A stretch of 64,000 bases of DNA from Tautonia plasticadhaerens (GCF_007752535.1 NZ_CP036426.1:8494001-8558000); one strand, 5' to 3'; positions 1-9,100 are shown, counted from the first letter of the stretch. Notes: a model not told the origin generated them from the letters alone. Program-made: numbers and translations.

Positions 1-654
1 CAGGGCATCGACCCTGTAGTGCGTGCGATAGTACAGGGAGCCCGTGAGGGCCCCCTGTGCCGGGGTCGCCAGGCGAAGGCCGAGGACGAGGATCGCCACC
101 GCCGCCCCCACGATCGGCACGCCTCGCATCGCGCTCTCCGGGCGGCCCTTGGAAGTCGCCGTCATGGCCAGTAGCAGCAGAGGTAGCAATAGATAGAAGT
201 GCTCCTCGATGGCAATCGTCCAGCTGTGTGGCCACTGGAGGGGGACGAAGTAATTCTGGACGAAGATGCTATTGACGAGGGTACGCCGCCCGATCCGGGA
301 CAACGCCGAGAGATCCTCTCGGGAGGCGGCGGCCACCACCTCGAGCGCGACGATCGACCCGTAGGCGGCGAAGTACGACGGCCAGATCTTCAAGCCGCGA
401 CGGAGCCAGAATCGGGGGAGGTTGAGCCGCCCGGTGCGGTCGAGTTCCTTGTAGAGCAGGCCGGAGATCAGGAAGCCCGAGAGGACGAAGAAGAGATCGA
501 CCCCGCATCACCCGATCGCATTGAGCAGTCGAACCGGGGCGATCGACCCCCGTCCGCCCGGGAGATGCGTGAACAGGACCAGGAGCATGGCCAGGCCACG
601 CAGCATGTCCAGGGCGAACATCCGCGCCGGGCCGGGCGGGCGGGGAGCCAACAT
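1..654 (-). pseudogene. Acyltransferase family 3 membrane protein, in-frame TGA, C-terminus outside the window
   Basis: Reading the minus strand from an ATG at 654 gives a typical acyltransferase-3 N-terminus: FALDMLRGLAMLLVLFTHLP with the conserved His, then CGVDLFFVLSGFLISGLLY, then a W-P-HSWTIAIEEHFYLLLPLLLL segment. These enzymes sit in the membrane and O-acylate glycans. Codon 49 is TGA (508-510 on the plus strand reads TCA) exactly where the family usually has Trp before C-G-V-D-L-F-F; the frame then stays open to the window edge. A single G to A change in a TGG codon explains it. No good restart codon follows the stop. Either a pseudogene or a base-call error; the family assignment itself is secure. 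Confidence 0.75.
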
Positions 655-845
655 GAAGCGGTCCTCTCGATGATGACGGGATGAGCCTGCACGTCAAGCG
701 CCCGTCGCATGTCCTTGACGAACCGCCGAGCGATCAAGGTCAGCATCCTCCGGGTCGAGAGGAATCGGCCGACTTGTGCCGAGTCTGGGTCGGTCGGATC
801 CCCCGAGCGGGATTGTCACGGCGTCACCATAAATGTGTGATTCGG

Positions 846-1943
846 TCACGGATTTCCCAGGGTCGATCGCCCGGGGCCCTCCCGGGCCGGCGAGACGAGT
901 CGGCCGAGGGAGCGGGCGAAGAACAGGGCGGCGATCGCCGTCCCGATCAGGATGACCACGCGGTCGAGGACGATGCTGGACGAGTTCGCCCGGGAGGACC
1001 AGAGCAGCAGCGGCTCGGCCAGCATCATCCAGGCCCCGTACCCGAAGGCCAGCAGGCCGCCGACCCCCAAGGTCGAGGGTCGAGGCGTCCGGGACAGCCA
1101 ACTCGGCGGGACCAGCCGGGACCAGGGCACGAACGCCCCGTAGACGACCACGTTCGAACCGAAGTGGATGTCGAAGAGCAGCCAGTTGCCCAGGTGGAAG
1201 ACCACCGCCAGCCCCAGGCACCAGCGGAACGCCGGCCGCCAGAAGGTGGCGGCCAGGAAGCCAAGCTCCAGCCAGACGGCCGCCCAGTCCCCCAGTTCGT
1301 GCAGCCACTCGGGCCGGGAGGTCAGCACCACCTCGGCCAGAGGACCTGCTTCTCCCCTGACAAATTGGCTAGTCAGGTAGCCGTAGGTGGAATGGGTCGT
1401 TGTATCGAGCCAGCCCGTGGAGAACTTGGCCCAGCCGGCCGTCGCCATCGCGGCGCCGATCATCAGGGCCAGCAGCGAGAGGCACCACCCCCGGGCCGGC
1501 TCCCCCGGCGAGGAGCCCGGCCGACGGGCGTCGAGCGACCACCACCGCCCCCAGCCCGAGGCGGCCATCGCCAGCGGCAGGACGCCGAGCAGGATGTCGT
1601 GATTGATCTTCACCGAGGCGTGGGTCCAGCAGCCCAAAGCGATGAATACGACCCCCGAGACTAGCGACGCGATGGGGGTTCTCCAGCCGATCAGCAGCGC
1701 GACCAGGCCCAGCAAGTACGCCCAGTTGAGCCCGAGGATGACCCCGTCCGCCGGCCAGTCGGTGAACATGGCCGCCGGGCCAGGCGGCGGGGCGAAGAAG
1801 GCGCTCGGGGAGTCGAGGATCCACGTCGCCCTCGGGAATTGGCCGAGGATCATGTACGAGGCGTACATCACCCGGAGGACCGCAAGGTCCCCAACCCGGG
1901 CCGGGTAGCCGTGGAAGATCCAGCGATCGATTCGGTTGAGCAT
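846..1943 (-). CDS. HTTM-like polytopic membrane protein
   Basis: A 365-residue protein with many hydrophobic helices, starting MLNRIDRWIFHGYPARVGDL. It resembles planctomycete HTTM (horizontally transferred transmembrane) domain proteins: an N-terminal arginine-rich stretch, then helices with aromatic and His residues such as WTHASVKINHDILLGVLPLA and VFHLGNWLLFDIHFGSNVV. The biochemical role is unknown; vitamin-K-dependent carboxylase-type domains share the fold. The ATG at 1943 is chosen because it overlaps the stop of the upstream gene by one base (TGATG), suggesting translational coupling, and because upstream sequence in this frame is antisense to nothing but the coding part of that neighbour. 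Confidence is good for the gene, moderate for the family. Confidence 0.7.
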   Translation of the reverse strand: MLNRIDRWIFHGYPARVGDLAVLRVMYASYMILGQFPRATWILDSPSAFFAPPPGPAAMFTDWPADGVILGLNWAYLLGLVALLIGWRTPIASLVSGVVFIALGCWTHASVKINHDILLGVLPLAMAASGWGRWWSLDARRPGSSPGEPARGWCLSLLALMIGAAMATAGWAKFSTGWLDTTTHSTYGYLTSQFVRGEAGPLAEVVLTSRPEWLHELGDWAAVWLELGFLAATFWRPAFRWCLGLAVVFHLGNWLLFDIHFGSNVVVYGAFVPWSRLVPPSWLSRTPRPSTLGVGGLLAFGYGAWMMLAEPLLLWSSRANSSSIVLDRVVILIGTAIAALFFARSLGRLVSPAREGPGRSTLGNP

Positions 1944-2563
1944 CACCCCTTCTTCCCGGGAGTCAACGCGATGACCCAGACCTCGGCCGGCTCCGATTCC
2001 CAGTCGATCTGGTACCCCTCGTCGACTAGGCGGAACGTCCCCCGCTTCCAGCGGATCTCGACCCGATCGACGTCCCGGCCCGGGGCCAGCACCTCGGCGC
2101 GGCGGGCCAGCCACTCCCTCAGGGACTCGAGGTTCTTCGAAGTGAATCGGTTGTGGAGTCCCAGTCGGATGCCCGGCATCAGGCGGTAGCGGAACCCGGG
2201 TCTCGGTTCCGGTTCACCCCCGAGGACCGCCTCCTCCGGGGGCTTGGTAAAGAATCGCCTGGAGAGCACACCCCGCTGGGGCCATTCCACCGGCTCGAGC
2301 AACTCTTGGTAGGAGACTGGGATCGTCGAGCCGTCCGGCGAGATCAGCACGGCCTCCATTATTGAAAGCCTAACCCCGTCTTCCCCGTGGCCCCCGGCCC
2401 CTCGGAAGCCGGGCATGAACAGGGCGGGGTAGGGTTCGTCCCGGAACTTGAGGTAGACGACCGCCTGGGCGAGCAGCGCCAGCACGACGGCCGCGAACAG
2501 GGCCCGGACGGCCCATCGCTCGGCGGGTTGAGGTTCCGGATCGGGCGTCAATTCGTTCTCCAT
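1943..2563 (-). CDS. Single-pass membrane-anchored hypothetical protein
   Basis: A 206-residue protein with a short cytoplasmic N-terminus, one hydrophobic helix near residues 20-40 (ALFAAVVLALLAQAVVYLKF), and a soluble region presumably outside the membrane. No catalytic motif is visible. Its stop overlaps the start of the HTTM-like gene (TGATG), so the two are probably co-transcribed and work together. Genes that accompany HTTM proteins in planctomycetes often look like this, but I cannot give a function. Confidence 0.65.
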   Translation of the reverse strand: MENELTPDPEPQPAERWAVRALFAAVVLALLAQAVVYLKFRDEPYPALFMPGFRGAGGHGEDGVRLSIMEAVLISPDGSTIPVSYQELLEPVEWPQRGVLSRRFFTKPPEEAVLGGEPEPRPGFRYRLMPGIRLGLHNRFTSKNLESLREWLARRAEVLAPGRDVDRVEIRWKRGTFRLVDEGYQIDWESEPAEVWVIALTPGKKG

Positions 2564-2819
2564 CGCTCATCACCCTGGACCGGGACGACGGGACCGGCCC
2601 CGGCCTGAACATAGGACGCCCCTCGGGGCCCTGTCAACCTGGTGGAGGATGCCCCAGGGACGGTCCCGGGCCCGACTCGTGACGCCTCGGCTGGTCAAGG
2701 CCCGGCGGTTCCGGTACAGTCCCCGGCCGGAGCCGGGCCACGCCCGACGGCCGGGCCGCGCGACGGCACCGGCCCGACCGATCGATCGAATGGAACGACC
2801 CTTCCCGGAGGGACTCGGA

Positions 2820-3824
2820 ATGCGACGGATCGCCCCCCTCTTCGTCGTCGCCCTCGCCGCGCTCGGCCCGATCGCCGCGACGGCCGGGCGGGCCCAGGCC
2901 CCCGACCCGGCCCCCGGCCGGCCGGCGACCTACGACCCCGCCGTGCAACGCGCCTCGGCCCCCGCCCCCGCACCCGCCCGGCAGGGCCAGGACCCGGGAG
3001 GCCCCCCGAGCCCCGGGCAGGCCCCCGCCCCGCTGGCCGGCTCCCCGGCCGGGGCCCAGGCCCCGCAGGCGGCGGCCCCCGCCCCCGCCCCGGCGGCGAA
3101 CGACGAGGAGTTCGACGCGATCCTCGCCCGCTGGGAACAGTCCAGCGGCCGGATCGAGACCCTCTACGCCGAGTTCGAGCAGGTCGACGAGATGGCCATC
3201 GTCGGCGAGAAGAAAGTCTACAAGGGCCGGGCCTACCTCCGCAGGCCGAACCTGGTGGTCCTCCAGCTGGAGAAGCAGGTCAAGGAGGGGGGCCAGGAGC
3301 AGTTCGTCTTCGACCGGAGAATCGTGGCCAACGGCGCCGAGGTGGTCGAGTTCGACGGCGGACTGAGGCAGATCACCATCTACCCGCTCCCCAAGGACGC
3401 CCAGCAACGGGCGATGGAGGAGGGCCCCCTGCCCTTCCTGTTCCGGATGAACGTGGCCGAGTTCAAGAAGCGGTACCGGGCCAACCTGATGCCCCCCACC
3501 CAGGAGGGGACCCACCGGCTCGCCATCTACCCGCTGCACGCGATCGACCGGGACGCCTTCTCGGTCGCCGTCCTGATCCTCGACGCCGCCACCCTCCAGC
3601 CCCGGAGCATCCACACCCTGGCCCCCAACGGCAAGGACAAGCAGAACTACTTCATCAAGGACCTCCGCAAGAACGTCGAGATCCCGCCGGCCACCTTCGC
3701 CTGGGACGCCCAGCGCGCCCAGAAGGCCCAGCAGGACGGCTGGCGGATCGTCCGCAACCCGGAGCCCCAGCAGGTGGGACTGGAGCCGGGAGGGCCCCAG
3801 GACCTGACGCCGATCCCGCGCTGA
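2820..3824 (+). CDS. LolA-like secreted protein, planctomycete family (TIGR03009-like)
   Basis: A 334-residue protein. Residues 1-25 are a signal peptide (MRRIAPLFVVALAALGPIAA), followed by an 80-residue Ala/Pro linker and a LolA-like domain (about residues 95-320) beginning DEEFDAILARWEQSSGRIET and containing YKGRAYLRRPNLVVLQL. LolA folds carry lipoproteins across the periplasm; the planctomycete relatives with this opening are numerous and uncharacterised, so the cargo is unknown. The ATG at 2820 follows a GGAGGGA ribosome site and starts directly at the signal peptide. The gene stands alone, converging with the glutamyltransferase gene 26 bases downstream. Confidence 0.8.
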   Translation: MRRIAPLFVVALAALGPIAATAGRAQAPDPAPGRPATYDPAVQRASAPAPAPARQGQDPGGPPSPGQAPAPLAGSPAGAQAPQAAAPAPAPAANDEEFDAILARWEQSSGRIETLYAEFEQVDEMAIVGEKKVYKGRAYLRRPNLVVLQLEKQVKEGGQEQFVFDRRIVANGAEVVEFDGGLRQITIYPLPKDAQQRAMEEGPLPFLFRMNVAEFKKRYRANLMPPTQEGTHRLAIYPLHAIDRDAFSVAVLILDAATLQPRSIHTLAPNGKDKQNYFIKDLRKNVEIPPATFAWDAQRAQKAQQDGWRIVRNPEPQQVGLEPGGPQDLTPIPR

Positions 3825-3850
3825 CCGGAGGCCCCCTCGCTCCCCCGCCC

Positions 3851-5413
3851 TCAGTCGACGGACCGCACGGCCCCCTCCCTCCTCGGGTCGGCCCGGCCGA
3901 GCAGCGAGCCGTCGGGGGACCGGAGGGCGAGCTTGACGCCGCCGAAGTACATGTCGATGGTCGGGAACGGGACGACCGCGAGGCCGTCGTCGAGCCCGGA
4001 GAGGTCGAACCCCGGTTCGACCCGGGCGACGGGGGGGCCGTCGCCCGACCCGGGCGGGTCGACGTGCAGCCGGGGGGCGGCGATGGCCGCCTCCGGGTCG
4101 AGCCCCTCGAAGGCGAGCCAGGCCCAGGTCTGGGCCAGGGCGGTCGTGATCCGGGAGGCGCCGGGGGAGCCGAAGGCGAGGCGACGGCCGTCGTCCCCCA
4201 GGGCGATGGAGGGGGCCATGTTGGAGACGACCCGGGAGCCGGGAGGCGCGGCCAGGAACCCCCGGGGGTTCAGCTCCGGCTCGCCCAGGGCGTTGTTGCA
4301 GGTGATCCCGGTGCCGGGGATCATGATCCCGGCGTCGTAGCCGTTGCTCATGGCGATCGAGGCGAGGCCGCCGTCGGCGGTGGCCACGCTGATCTGGGTG
4401 GTGCCGGGGCTCGAGAGCCGGGGGAGCCAGGGGAGCAGGCCCGAGTCCTCCAGCAGGGCCCGGGCGATCGAGTCGTCGAAGTCCTCGGCCTCGATCACCC
4501 CGGACCTCAGCTCCAGCAGGGCGAGCTGGGCCTTCGCCAGCAGCCGGGCCCGACGGCCGGGGGCGGGGCCGTCCGGCCAGGCCCGGTCGAGCCAGCCGAT
4601 GAGCACCCCCAGCGCCGCCCCGCCGATCGCCGGCGGGGGGTTCAGGCCCAGGGTCCACCCCCGGGACCGGAGCGTCAACGGCCGCCGGACCTCGGCCCGG
4701 TAGGAGCGGAGGTCCTGCCGGGAGACCAGGCCGCCGTGCGCCCGCATCTCCCGGTCGAAGGCCAGGGCGAGGTCCCCCTCGTAGAGGGCCCGGGTCCCTT
4801 CCCGGGAGAGCTGCTCCATGGTCCGGTCCATGTGGGAGATCCGGAAGGGGGCCCCGGGGTCGGGGGGACGCCTGCCGTCGGGGAAGTAGCAGAAGAGGCA
4901 GTCGTCCTGCCGGGAGTAGGACCCGGGGCCGACCAGGGCGAGGTAGCCGGACATCGTCTTGCTCGCCGGCCAGCCGGACCGGGCCAGCTCGACGGCCGGG
5001 GCTAGCACCTCGGCCCAGGGGAGCCGGCCGTGCCTCCTCCAGGTCTCCTCCAGCATGGCGGGGGCGCCGGGGACGGCCACCGTCCCCCGGCCGATCCGGA
5101 TCCGGATGCCGCCGCCGTAGGGGAGCGGGTACTCGACCACGTCGAGCGCCTCGGGGTCGCGGCGGAGGCCCGGGTCCAGGCCGGGGACGGCGTGGGCGCC
5201 GTCGATCAGCTCGGGGTCCCGGCCGTCGGCGGGGGCGATCAGGGCGAAGCCGGAGCCGCTGAGGGAGCAGAGCAGGGACTCGGCCATCGTGGCCACGAAG
5301 CCGGCCGCCACGGCGATGTCGGCGGCGTTGCCCCCCAGCTCGGCGACCCTCGCCCCGGCGGCGGCGGTCGAGGGGGAGTCGGCGGCGATGACGGCCCGGG
5401 TCGTCGGCGGCAT
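3851..5413 (-). CDS. ggt: Gamma-glutamyltransferase family protein
   Basis: A 520-residue N-terminal-nucleophile hydrolase that transfers or hydrolyses gamma-glutamyl groups, for example of glutathione. Family hallmarks are ADSPSTAAAGARVAELGGNA at the N-terminus, GTVAVPGAPAMLEETW, and the autoprocessing/catalytic Thr in SPGTTQISVATADG (about residue 338), followed by SNGYDAGIMIPGTGITCNN. Unlike secreted relatives it has no signal peptide, which also occurs in planctomycete and actinobacterial homologues. The start (5413) is placed just before the conserved ADSP segment; the frame continues open upstream through repetitive non-coding sequence. FGSPGASRI replaces the classical GSPGG motif. Confidence 0.88.
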   Translation of the reverse strand: MPPTTRAVIAADSPSTAAAGARVAELGGNAADIAVAAGFVATMAESLLCSLSGSGFALIAPADGRDPELIDGAHAVPGLDPGLRRDPEALDVVEYPLPYGGGIRIRIGRGTVAVPGAPAMLEETWRRHGRLPWAEVLAPAVELARSGWPASKTMSGYLALVGPGSYSRQDDCLFCYFPDGRRPPDPGAPFRISHMDRTMEQLSREGTRALYEGDLALAFDREMRAHGGLVSRQDLRSYRAEVRRPLTLRSRGWTLGLNPPPAIGGAALGVLIGWLDRAWPDGPAPGRRARLLAKAQLALLELRSGVIEAEDFDDSIARALLEDSGLLPWLPRLSSPGTTQISVATADGGLASIAMSNGYDAGIMIPGTGITCNNALGEPELNPRGFLAAPPGSRVVSNMAPSIALGDDGRRLAFGSPGASRITTALAQTWAWLAFEGLDPEAAIAAPRLHVDPPGSGDGPPVARVEPGFDLSGLDDGLAVVPFPTIDMYFGGVKLALRSPDGSLLGRADPRREGAVRSVD

Positions 5414-5439
5414 GGGGGAGGGCTCGGGGGGATCGGGGG

Positions 5440-5665
5440 AGACGGTCGGAGTCCGTCCCCCTCTCCCCACGTGCGGGGAGAGGGCCGGGGTGAGGGACCT
5501 TCGACGGATCGCGGTGCGTTGCGAGTCGTCCGAGTCCCCCTCTCCCGGGCTTCGCCCACCCTCTCCCCCGAGGACGGGGGCGAGGGTCGGGGCGGAGTCG
5601 GTCGAACGGACTCCTGCCGGCGGCGGGTCGGTCCATTCTATCGGGGGGGGAAGGCTGGGGTGAGG
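5440..5665. repeat. Clustered CCCTCTCCCC inverted-repeat units upstream of two divergent genes
   Basis: The 409-base gap between the divergent glutamyltransferase and nhaA genes holds at least two copies of a G/C-rich palindromic motif. Copy one pairs CCCTCTCCCC (5458-5467) with GGGGAGAGGG (5475-5484), followed by CCGGGGTGAGGG. Copy two (about 5540-5600) repeats CCCTCTCCC and GGGGGCGAGGGTCGGGG. A third GGGGTGAGGGTCGGGG lies at about 5655. This resembles the intergenic REP-like elements seen in many high-GC bacteria. Promoters for both genes must lie here, but I cannot point to them. Confidence 0.6.
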
Positions 5666-5822
5666 GTCGGGGTCGGGAGGCCGCTCCCTATCGGGAACGC
5701 GGGGGGCGTTGATAGACTGGGAGGCCGATATCCCGACCCGGCCGCCCTCCCCCGGCCCGATCGCCTCCCTGCCCCCCTCACTCCCCCTCCCCGGGGGCCC
5801 GCAGGCCCGGAGCCGGATCCCG

Positions 5823-7154
5823 ATGAGCCAGTCCAGCGGCGGCAGCGGCCCTCGCCCGACCTTCGACGGCGTGGCGGCCAACGGCAAGGCGGCGATCGAC
5901 TTCCTCTTCGAGAACTCGGCCTTCCTGATCCTCGGGGCGGCCTCGGCCCTGCTCTGGGCGAACCTGGACGGCCCGGGGTACCGGGAGCTGGTCTCCGGGT
6001 CGCCCCTGAGCGGCCCGGCCGGCGGGGTGCTGAACCTGCATTTCCTGGTCAACGACGTATTCATGGCGGTCTTCTTCGGGATGGCGGCCAAGGAGGTCTG
6101 GGAGGCCCTGCTGCCCGGCGGGCCCCTGAGCGACCCGAGGAGGGCGGCCACCCCGCTGATGGCGACGCTCGGCGGGGTGGCGATGCCGGCGGCGGTCTAC
6201 CTGGTCGGGGCGGCGACGCTCGGCAGGATGGAGGACCTGGGCCGGGGGTGGGCGGTGCCCTGCGCCACGGACATCGCCTTCAGCTACCTCCTCGCCCGGC
6301 TGATCTTCGGCCCGGGGCACCCGGCGATCGCCTTCCTGCTGCTGCTGGCCATCGCCGACGACGCCGCCGGGCTGGCGATCCTGGCCGTCTTCTACCCCGA
6401 GGAGGCGGTGGCGCCGGCCTGGTTCCTGCTCTCGGCGGCGGCCGTGGGGCTGGGGCTGCTGATGAAGGCCCGGCGCGTCCGCAGCTTCTGGTGGTACCTG
6501 CTCGGGCCGGGGGTGCTCTGCTGGTGGTCGTTCCACGAGGCGGGGATCCACCCGGCGCTGGGGCTGGTGCCGATCATCCCGACGATGCCCCACCTGCCCG
6601 ACGACCGCGGCCTGTTCGCCCACAGCGACCCGAGGAGGCGGTCGACCCTCGACCGGTTCGGCCACTGGTGGGGCCGGCCCGCCGAGCTGATCCTCGGGCT
6701 CTTCGGCCTGGTCAACGCAGGGGTGCCCCTCGGCAGCGTCGGGACGGCGACCTGGCTGGTGCTGCTGGGGCTGGTGGTGGGCAAGCCGCTGGGGATCACC
6801 CTGTTCACGGCCGTCGGCGAGGCGGCCTTCGGCCTGAAGCGGCCCGAGGGGATGGGCTACCGGCACGTCCTGGTGATGGGGATCGTCGCGGGGATCGGCT
6901 TCACCGTGGCCCTGTTCGTCTCCACCGCCGCCTTCCCCGAGCCGGGCCCGCTCCAGGACTCGGCGAAGATGGGGGCGCTCGGCAGCTTCCTCTCGGCGGC
7001 GATCGCCCTGCCGGTGGCGAGGGTGCTCCGGATCCGATCGGGGTCGGCCCCGAGCCCCGGTCAGGACGGGGGGCCGTCGCCCTCGGGTTCGACCCCCTCC
7101 CCGGTCGACTCGGGGGGGATGGCGGCCCAGGGTCGGGAGGCGGCGCGGAGGTAG
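5823..7154 (+). CDS. nhaA: Na+/H+ antiporter NhaA
   Basis: A 443-residue inner-membrane antiporter exchanging sodium for protons, important for pH and salt balance. It has about 11-12 hydrophobic helices, the motif DVFMAVFFGMAAKEV, the PCATDIAFSYLLARLIFG helix, and the paired aspartates of the ion-binding site in AIADDAAGLAILAVFYP (D179, D180, matching D163/D164 of E. coli NhaA). The C-terminal half contains KPLGITLFTAVGEAAFG and the VMGIVAGIGFTVALFVSTAAF helix typical of the family. The ATG at 5823 follows CCCGGAG. The hydrophilic tail overlaps the 3' end of a convergent gene by 94 bases. Confidence 0.93.
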   Translation: MSQSSGGSGPRPTFDGVAANGKAAIDFLFENSAFLILGAASALLWANLDGPGYRELVSGSPLSGPAGGVLNLHFLVNDVFMAVFFGMAAKEVWEALLPGGPLSDPRRAATPLMATLGGVAMPAAVYLVGAATLGRMEDLGRGWAVPCATDIAFSYLLARLIFGPGHPAIAFLLLLAIADDAAGLAILAVFYPEEAVAPAWFLLSAAAVGLGLLMKARRVRSFWWYLLGPGVLCWWSFHEAGIHPALGLVPIIPTMPHLPDDRGLFAHSDPRRRSTLDRFGHWWGRPAELILGLFGLVNAGVPLGSVGTATWLVLLGLVVGKPLGITLFTAVGEAAFGLKRPEGMGYRHVLVMGIVAGIGFTVALFVSTAAFPEPGPLQDSAKMGALGSFLSAAIALPVARVLRIRSGSAPSPGQDGGPSPSGSTPSPVDSGGMAAQGREAARR

Positions 7155-7477
7155 TGGTCGGATCGCCTCCGGTGCCAGGCCGCCCGGTCGGCCCGCCGGC
7201 CGATCAGCTCGAGGCCCGGGCCCCGGGGGGGGCAGCCCATGGGGGCACGCCCGTCGAAGATCATCCGGGTCCGACGTCCCACCTCCTCGCGGTACTCGAC
7301 CAGCCTGCGGACCTCCCGCTCCAGCCGATCCGCCTCGATGCCGTGGCGGTCGGCCCGCTCCAGGCACTCGGCGTGTCGCGTCGCCATGCCGTCGACCCCC
7401 AGGGCGAGGCCGACCAGCAGGGTAATGAGCACCAGCCCCCGGAGGCCGGGCCGGGGGGCGGGGATCTTCGGGATCAT
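7061..7477 (-). CDS. Small membrane protein with coiled-coil segment (planctomycete type)
   Basis: A 138-residue protein: one hydrophobic helix at about residues 8-30 (GLRGLVLITLLVGLALGVDG), then a helical region rich in Arg/Glu, and a tail containing SDHYLRAASRPWAAIPP. The pattern of a helix, a charged coiled coil, then H-x-x-Y-x-x-A-A-x-R-P-W resembles a widespread small planctomycete family of unknown role (recognised by eye, not by search). The last 94 bases overlap the end of nhaA on the other strand. The ATG at 7477 was chosen because it begins just before the membrane helix; the open frame upstream crosses a palindrome. Confidence 0.6.
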   Translation of the reverse strand: MIPKIPAPRPGLRGLVLITLLVGLALGVDGMATRHAECLERADRHGIEADRLEREVRRLVEYREEVGRRTRMIFDGRAPMGCPPRGPGLELIGRRADRAAWHRRRSDHYLRAASRPWAAIPPESTGEGVEPEGDGPPS

Positions 7478-7545
7478 CGAGTCGTCCTCGATCGGGTGCG
7501 TCGGTCCTGATGCGGAATCGCGTGGGAACGTAACCATTCCTGGCC

Positions 7546-7621
7546 GGGGTGGGTGAGGTCGAGCGGCGCGGGCCCGCGGGCCTCGGACCGGGGGCCCGCG
7601 CCGCTCGACCCCACCCACCCC
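7546..7621. repeat. Long, near-perfect inverted repeat
   Basis: The left arm runs GGGGTGGGTGAGGTCGAGCG and on into GCGCGGGCCC; the right arm, ending at 7621, is its near-perfect complement, with arms of about 30 bases around a short loop. It lies in the 504-base gap (7478-7981) between two minus-strand genes and could fold as a very stable hairpin in RNA. No T-run follows, so it is not a classical terminator. The rest of the gap holds a short direct repeat (ATGAGTCGTC twice, about 7649-7668) and no supportable gene. Confidence 0.7.
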
Positions 7622-7981
7622 CATGGTCAGTGAGTGAGGCGATTCGGGATGAGTCGTCATGAGTCGTCGCGCCGTCCCTGCTCGAACGGGACGGCCGGGC
7701 GACTCCCCTTCCCGGGGCGAAGGGAGTGATGGCGAGGGCATTGGGTTCGATTCGTCATGCCAAGGAGCGGGGGTCGGGTCGGCCGGTCGGGGGCTCGGGC
7801 CGGGCCCGGGGGACTCGGGTCCGACGGGGGGAGGCGAACCCGGGGCGCGGACGGGGGACGTGGGGACGAGGCCGGGCGATCGGCGGCCCTCCGGGGGTGG
7901 GGATCGGGCTCGGGGACGGTCGGGGGCGGATCGATCGGCGATCGCCCGGGAGGCGGCTCGGGGCCCGGGGCTCCGGGCCGG

Positions 7982-9100
7982 TCAGGAGCGCCGGGAGGCG
8001 ACGAGCTGGGCCCGGCGGGCCCTCCGATTGATCGGGACCGAGGGGCCCGGGGAGAGCCGGTCCCGGAGCATCGAGGAGAGCGGCCCGGCGGCCGAGACCG
8101 GGGGAGCCGGCCGGGGGGCGGGGGCTTCGGCGACGGGGACCGAGGGGGGGCGGTCGACCGGCCCGGGGGCGGGGTCGGGATGGGTCGAGGGGATCGGCGG
8201 CCGGGGGGCCGGCGCCCGGACGGGCCTCGGGGGCGGGGCCGGGGCCGGGACGGGCCGGGGGGCGTCGGGGGTCGCTCGCGAGGCGGGGGCGGACGAGGCC
8301 TCGCCTTGGAGGCGTCGGAGTTCGAGCAGGTGCCGGGAGACCTGGAGGCGGGCGTCCCGGGCGTAGCGCTCCAGGCGTCGGACCTCGGGGGACTCTTCCG
8401 GGCCGAGGCCGTGCTCGGCGTCGGCCCGGGCCCGGGCGTCCCGGTCGTCGAGGTAGTCGGAGAGGCGGTCTCGGAGGGCCTCGACGCCGCGCCGGACCAG
8501 GTCCAGGCCGGGCCCGGGGCCGGCGTCTTCGGGGTGGAGGTCCCAGGGGCCGGAGCCGACCCGGGCGGCCCTGGAGAGGCCGAGCAGGTCCATGGCCAGG
8601 TCCCAGGTCTCGGGCTTCCAGCCCTTGCAGCGCCTGAGGGAGTCGGCCACCTCGTCCCAGCGCCCGATGAGCCAGAGGACGCCGTGCTTGCTCTGCAAGA
8701 GCCGGGGCTGGACGACCTCGGGACGGACGGCGAGGGCCGCCGCCTGCTCGGCGACGAGGGCGGCCCGGTCGTCGTCCCAGGCTTCGAGGGCCCGATCGGC
8801 CAGCTCGGCGCGGAGGGACCGGATCCACTGCTCGCAGAAGTCCAGCCGGACCGACTCGGCGCAGAGGCGATCGAAGCGCCACTCCTGCGCGTGGCCCTCG
8901 GGCCGGTAGGAGGCCCGCCACCGCTCCTTGCGGTCAGCGATGGCCGAGGCCAGGTCGCCGCCGGGCAGGATCGGCAGGCGGGAGAGCCCGTGCCTCAGGG
9001 CGTTCCGGCTGGACCGGGCCTTCCCCTCGGCGGTCCTCGGCCCGGTGGACTTCAAGGCGTTCAGGCGATTGGCGATCGACTGCGTCAAGGTGGCGGCCAT
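7982..9100 (-). CDS. STGPRTAEGK-motif protein of unknown function
   Basis: A 372-residue protein whose N-terminus contains ALKSTGPRTAEGKARSSRNA followed by LRHGL. This motif marks a large family of uncharacterised bacterial proteins, abundant in Planctomycetes and Acidobacteria, often in many copies per genome. The middle is helical and charged. The last 120 residues are Pro/Ala-rich and basic, ending INRRARRAQLVASRRS. There is no signal peptide or membrane helix. The basic N-terminus suggests nucleic-acid contact, which is only inference. The ATG at 9100 places the motif at the usual distance from the start. Confidence 0.75.
   Translation of the reverse strand: MAATLTQSIANRLNALKSTGPRTAEGKARSSRNALRHGLSRLPILPGGDLASAIADRKERWRASYRPEGHAQEWRFDRLCAESVRLDFCEQWIRSLRAELADRALEAWDDDRAALVAEQAAALAVRPEVVQPRLLQSKHGVLWLIGRWDEVADSLRRCKGWKPETWDLAMDLLGLSRAARVGSGPWDLHPEDAGPGPGLDLVRRGVEALRDRLSDYLDDRDARARADAEHGLGPEESPEVRRLERYARDARLQVSRHLLELRRLQGEASSAPASRATPDAPRPVPAPAPPPRPVRAPAPRPPIPSTHPDPAPGPVDRPPSVPVAEAPAPRPAPPVSAAGPLSSMLRDRLSPGPSVPINRRARRAQLVASRRS

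Noticed and set aside
199-684. A plus-strand open frame opposite the acyltransferase gene.
   Set aside because: It is antisense to clear acyltransferase-3 sequence. The charged composition with Glu/Gly runs is a shadow of the codon bias.
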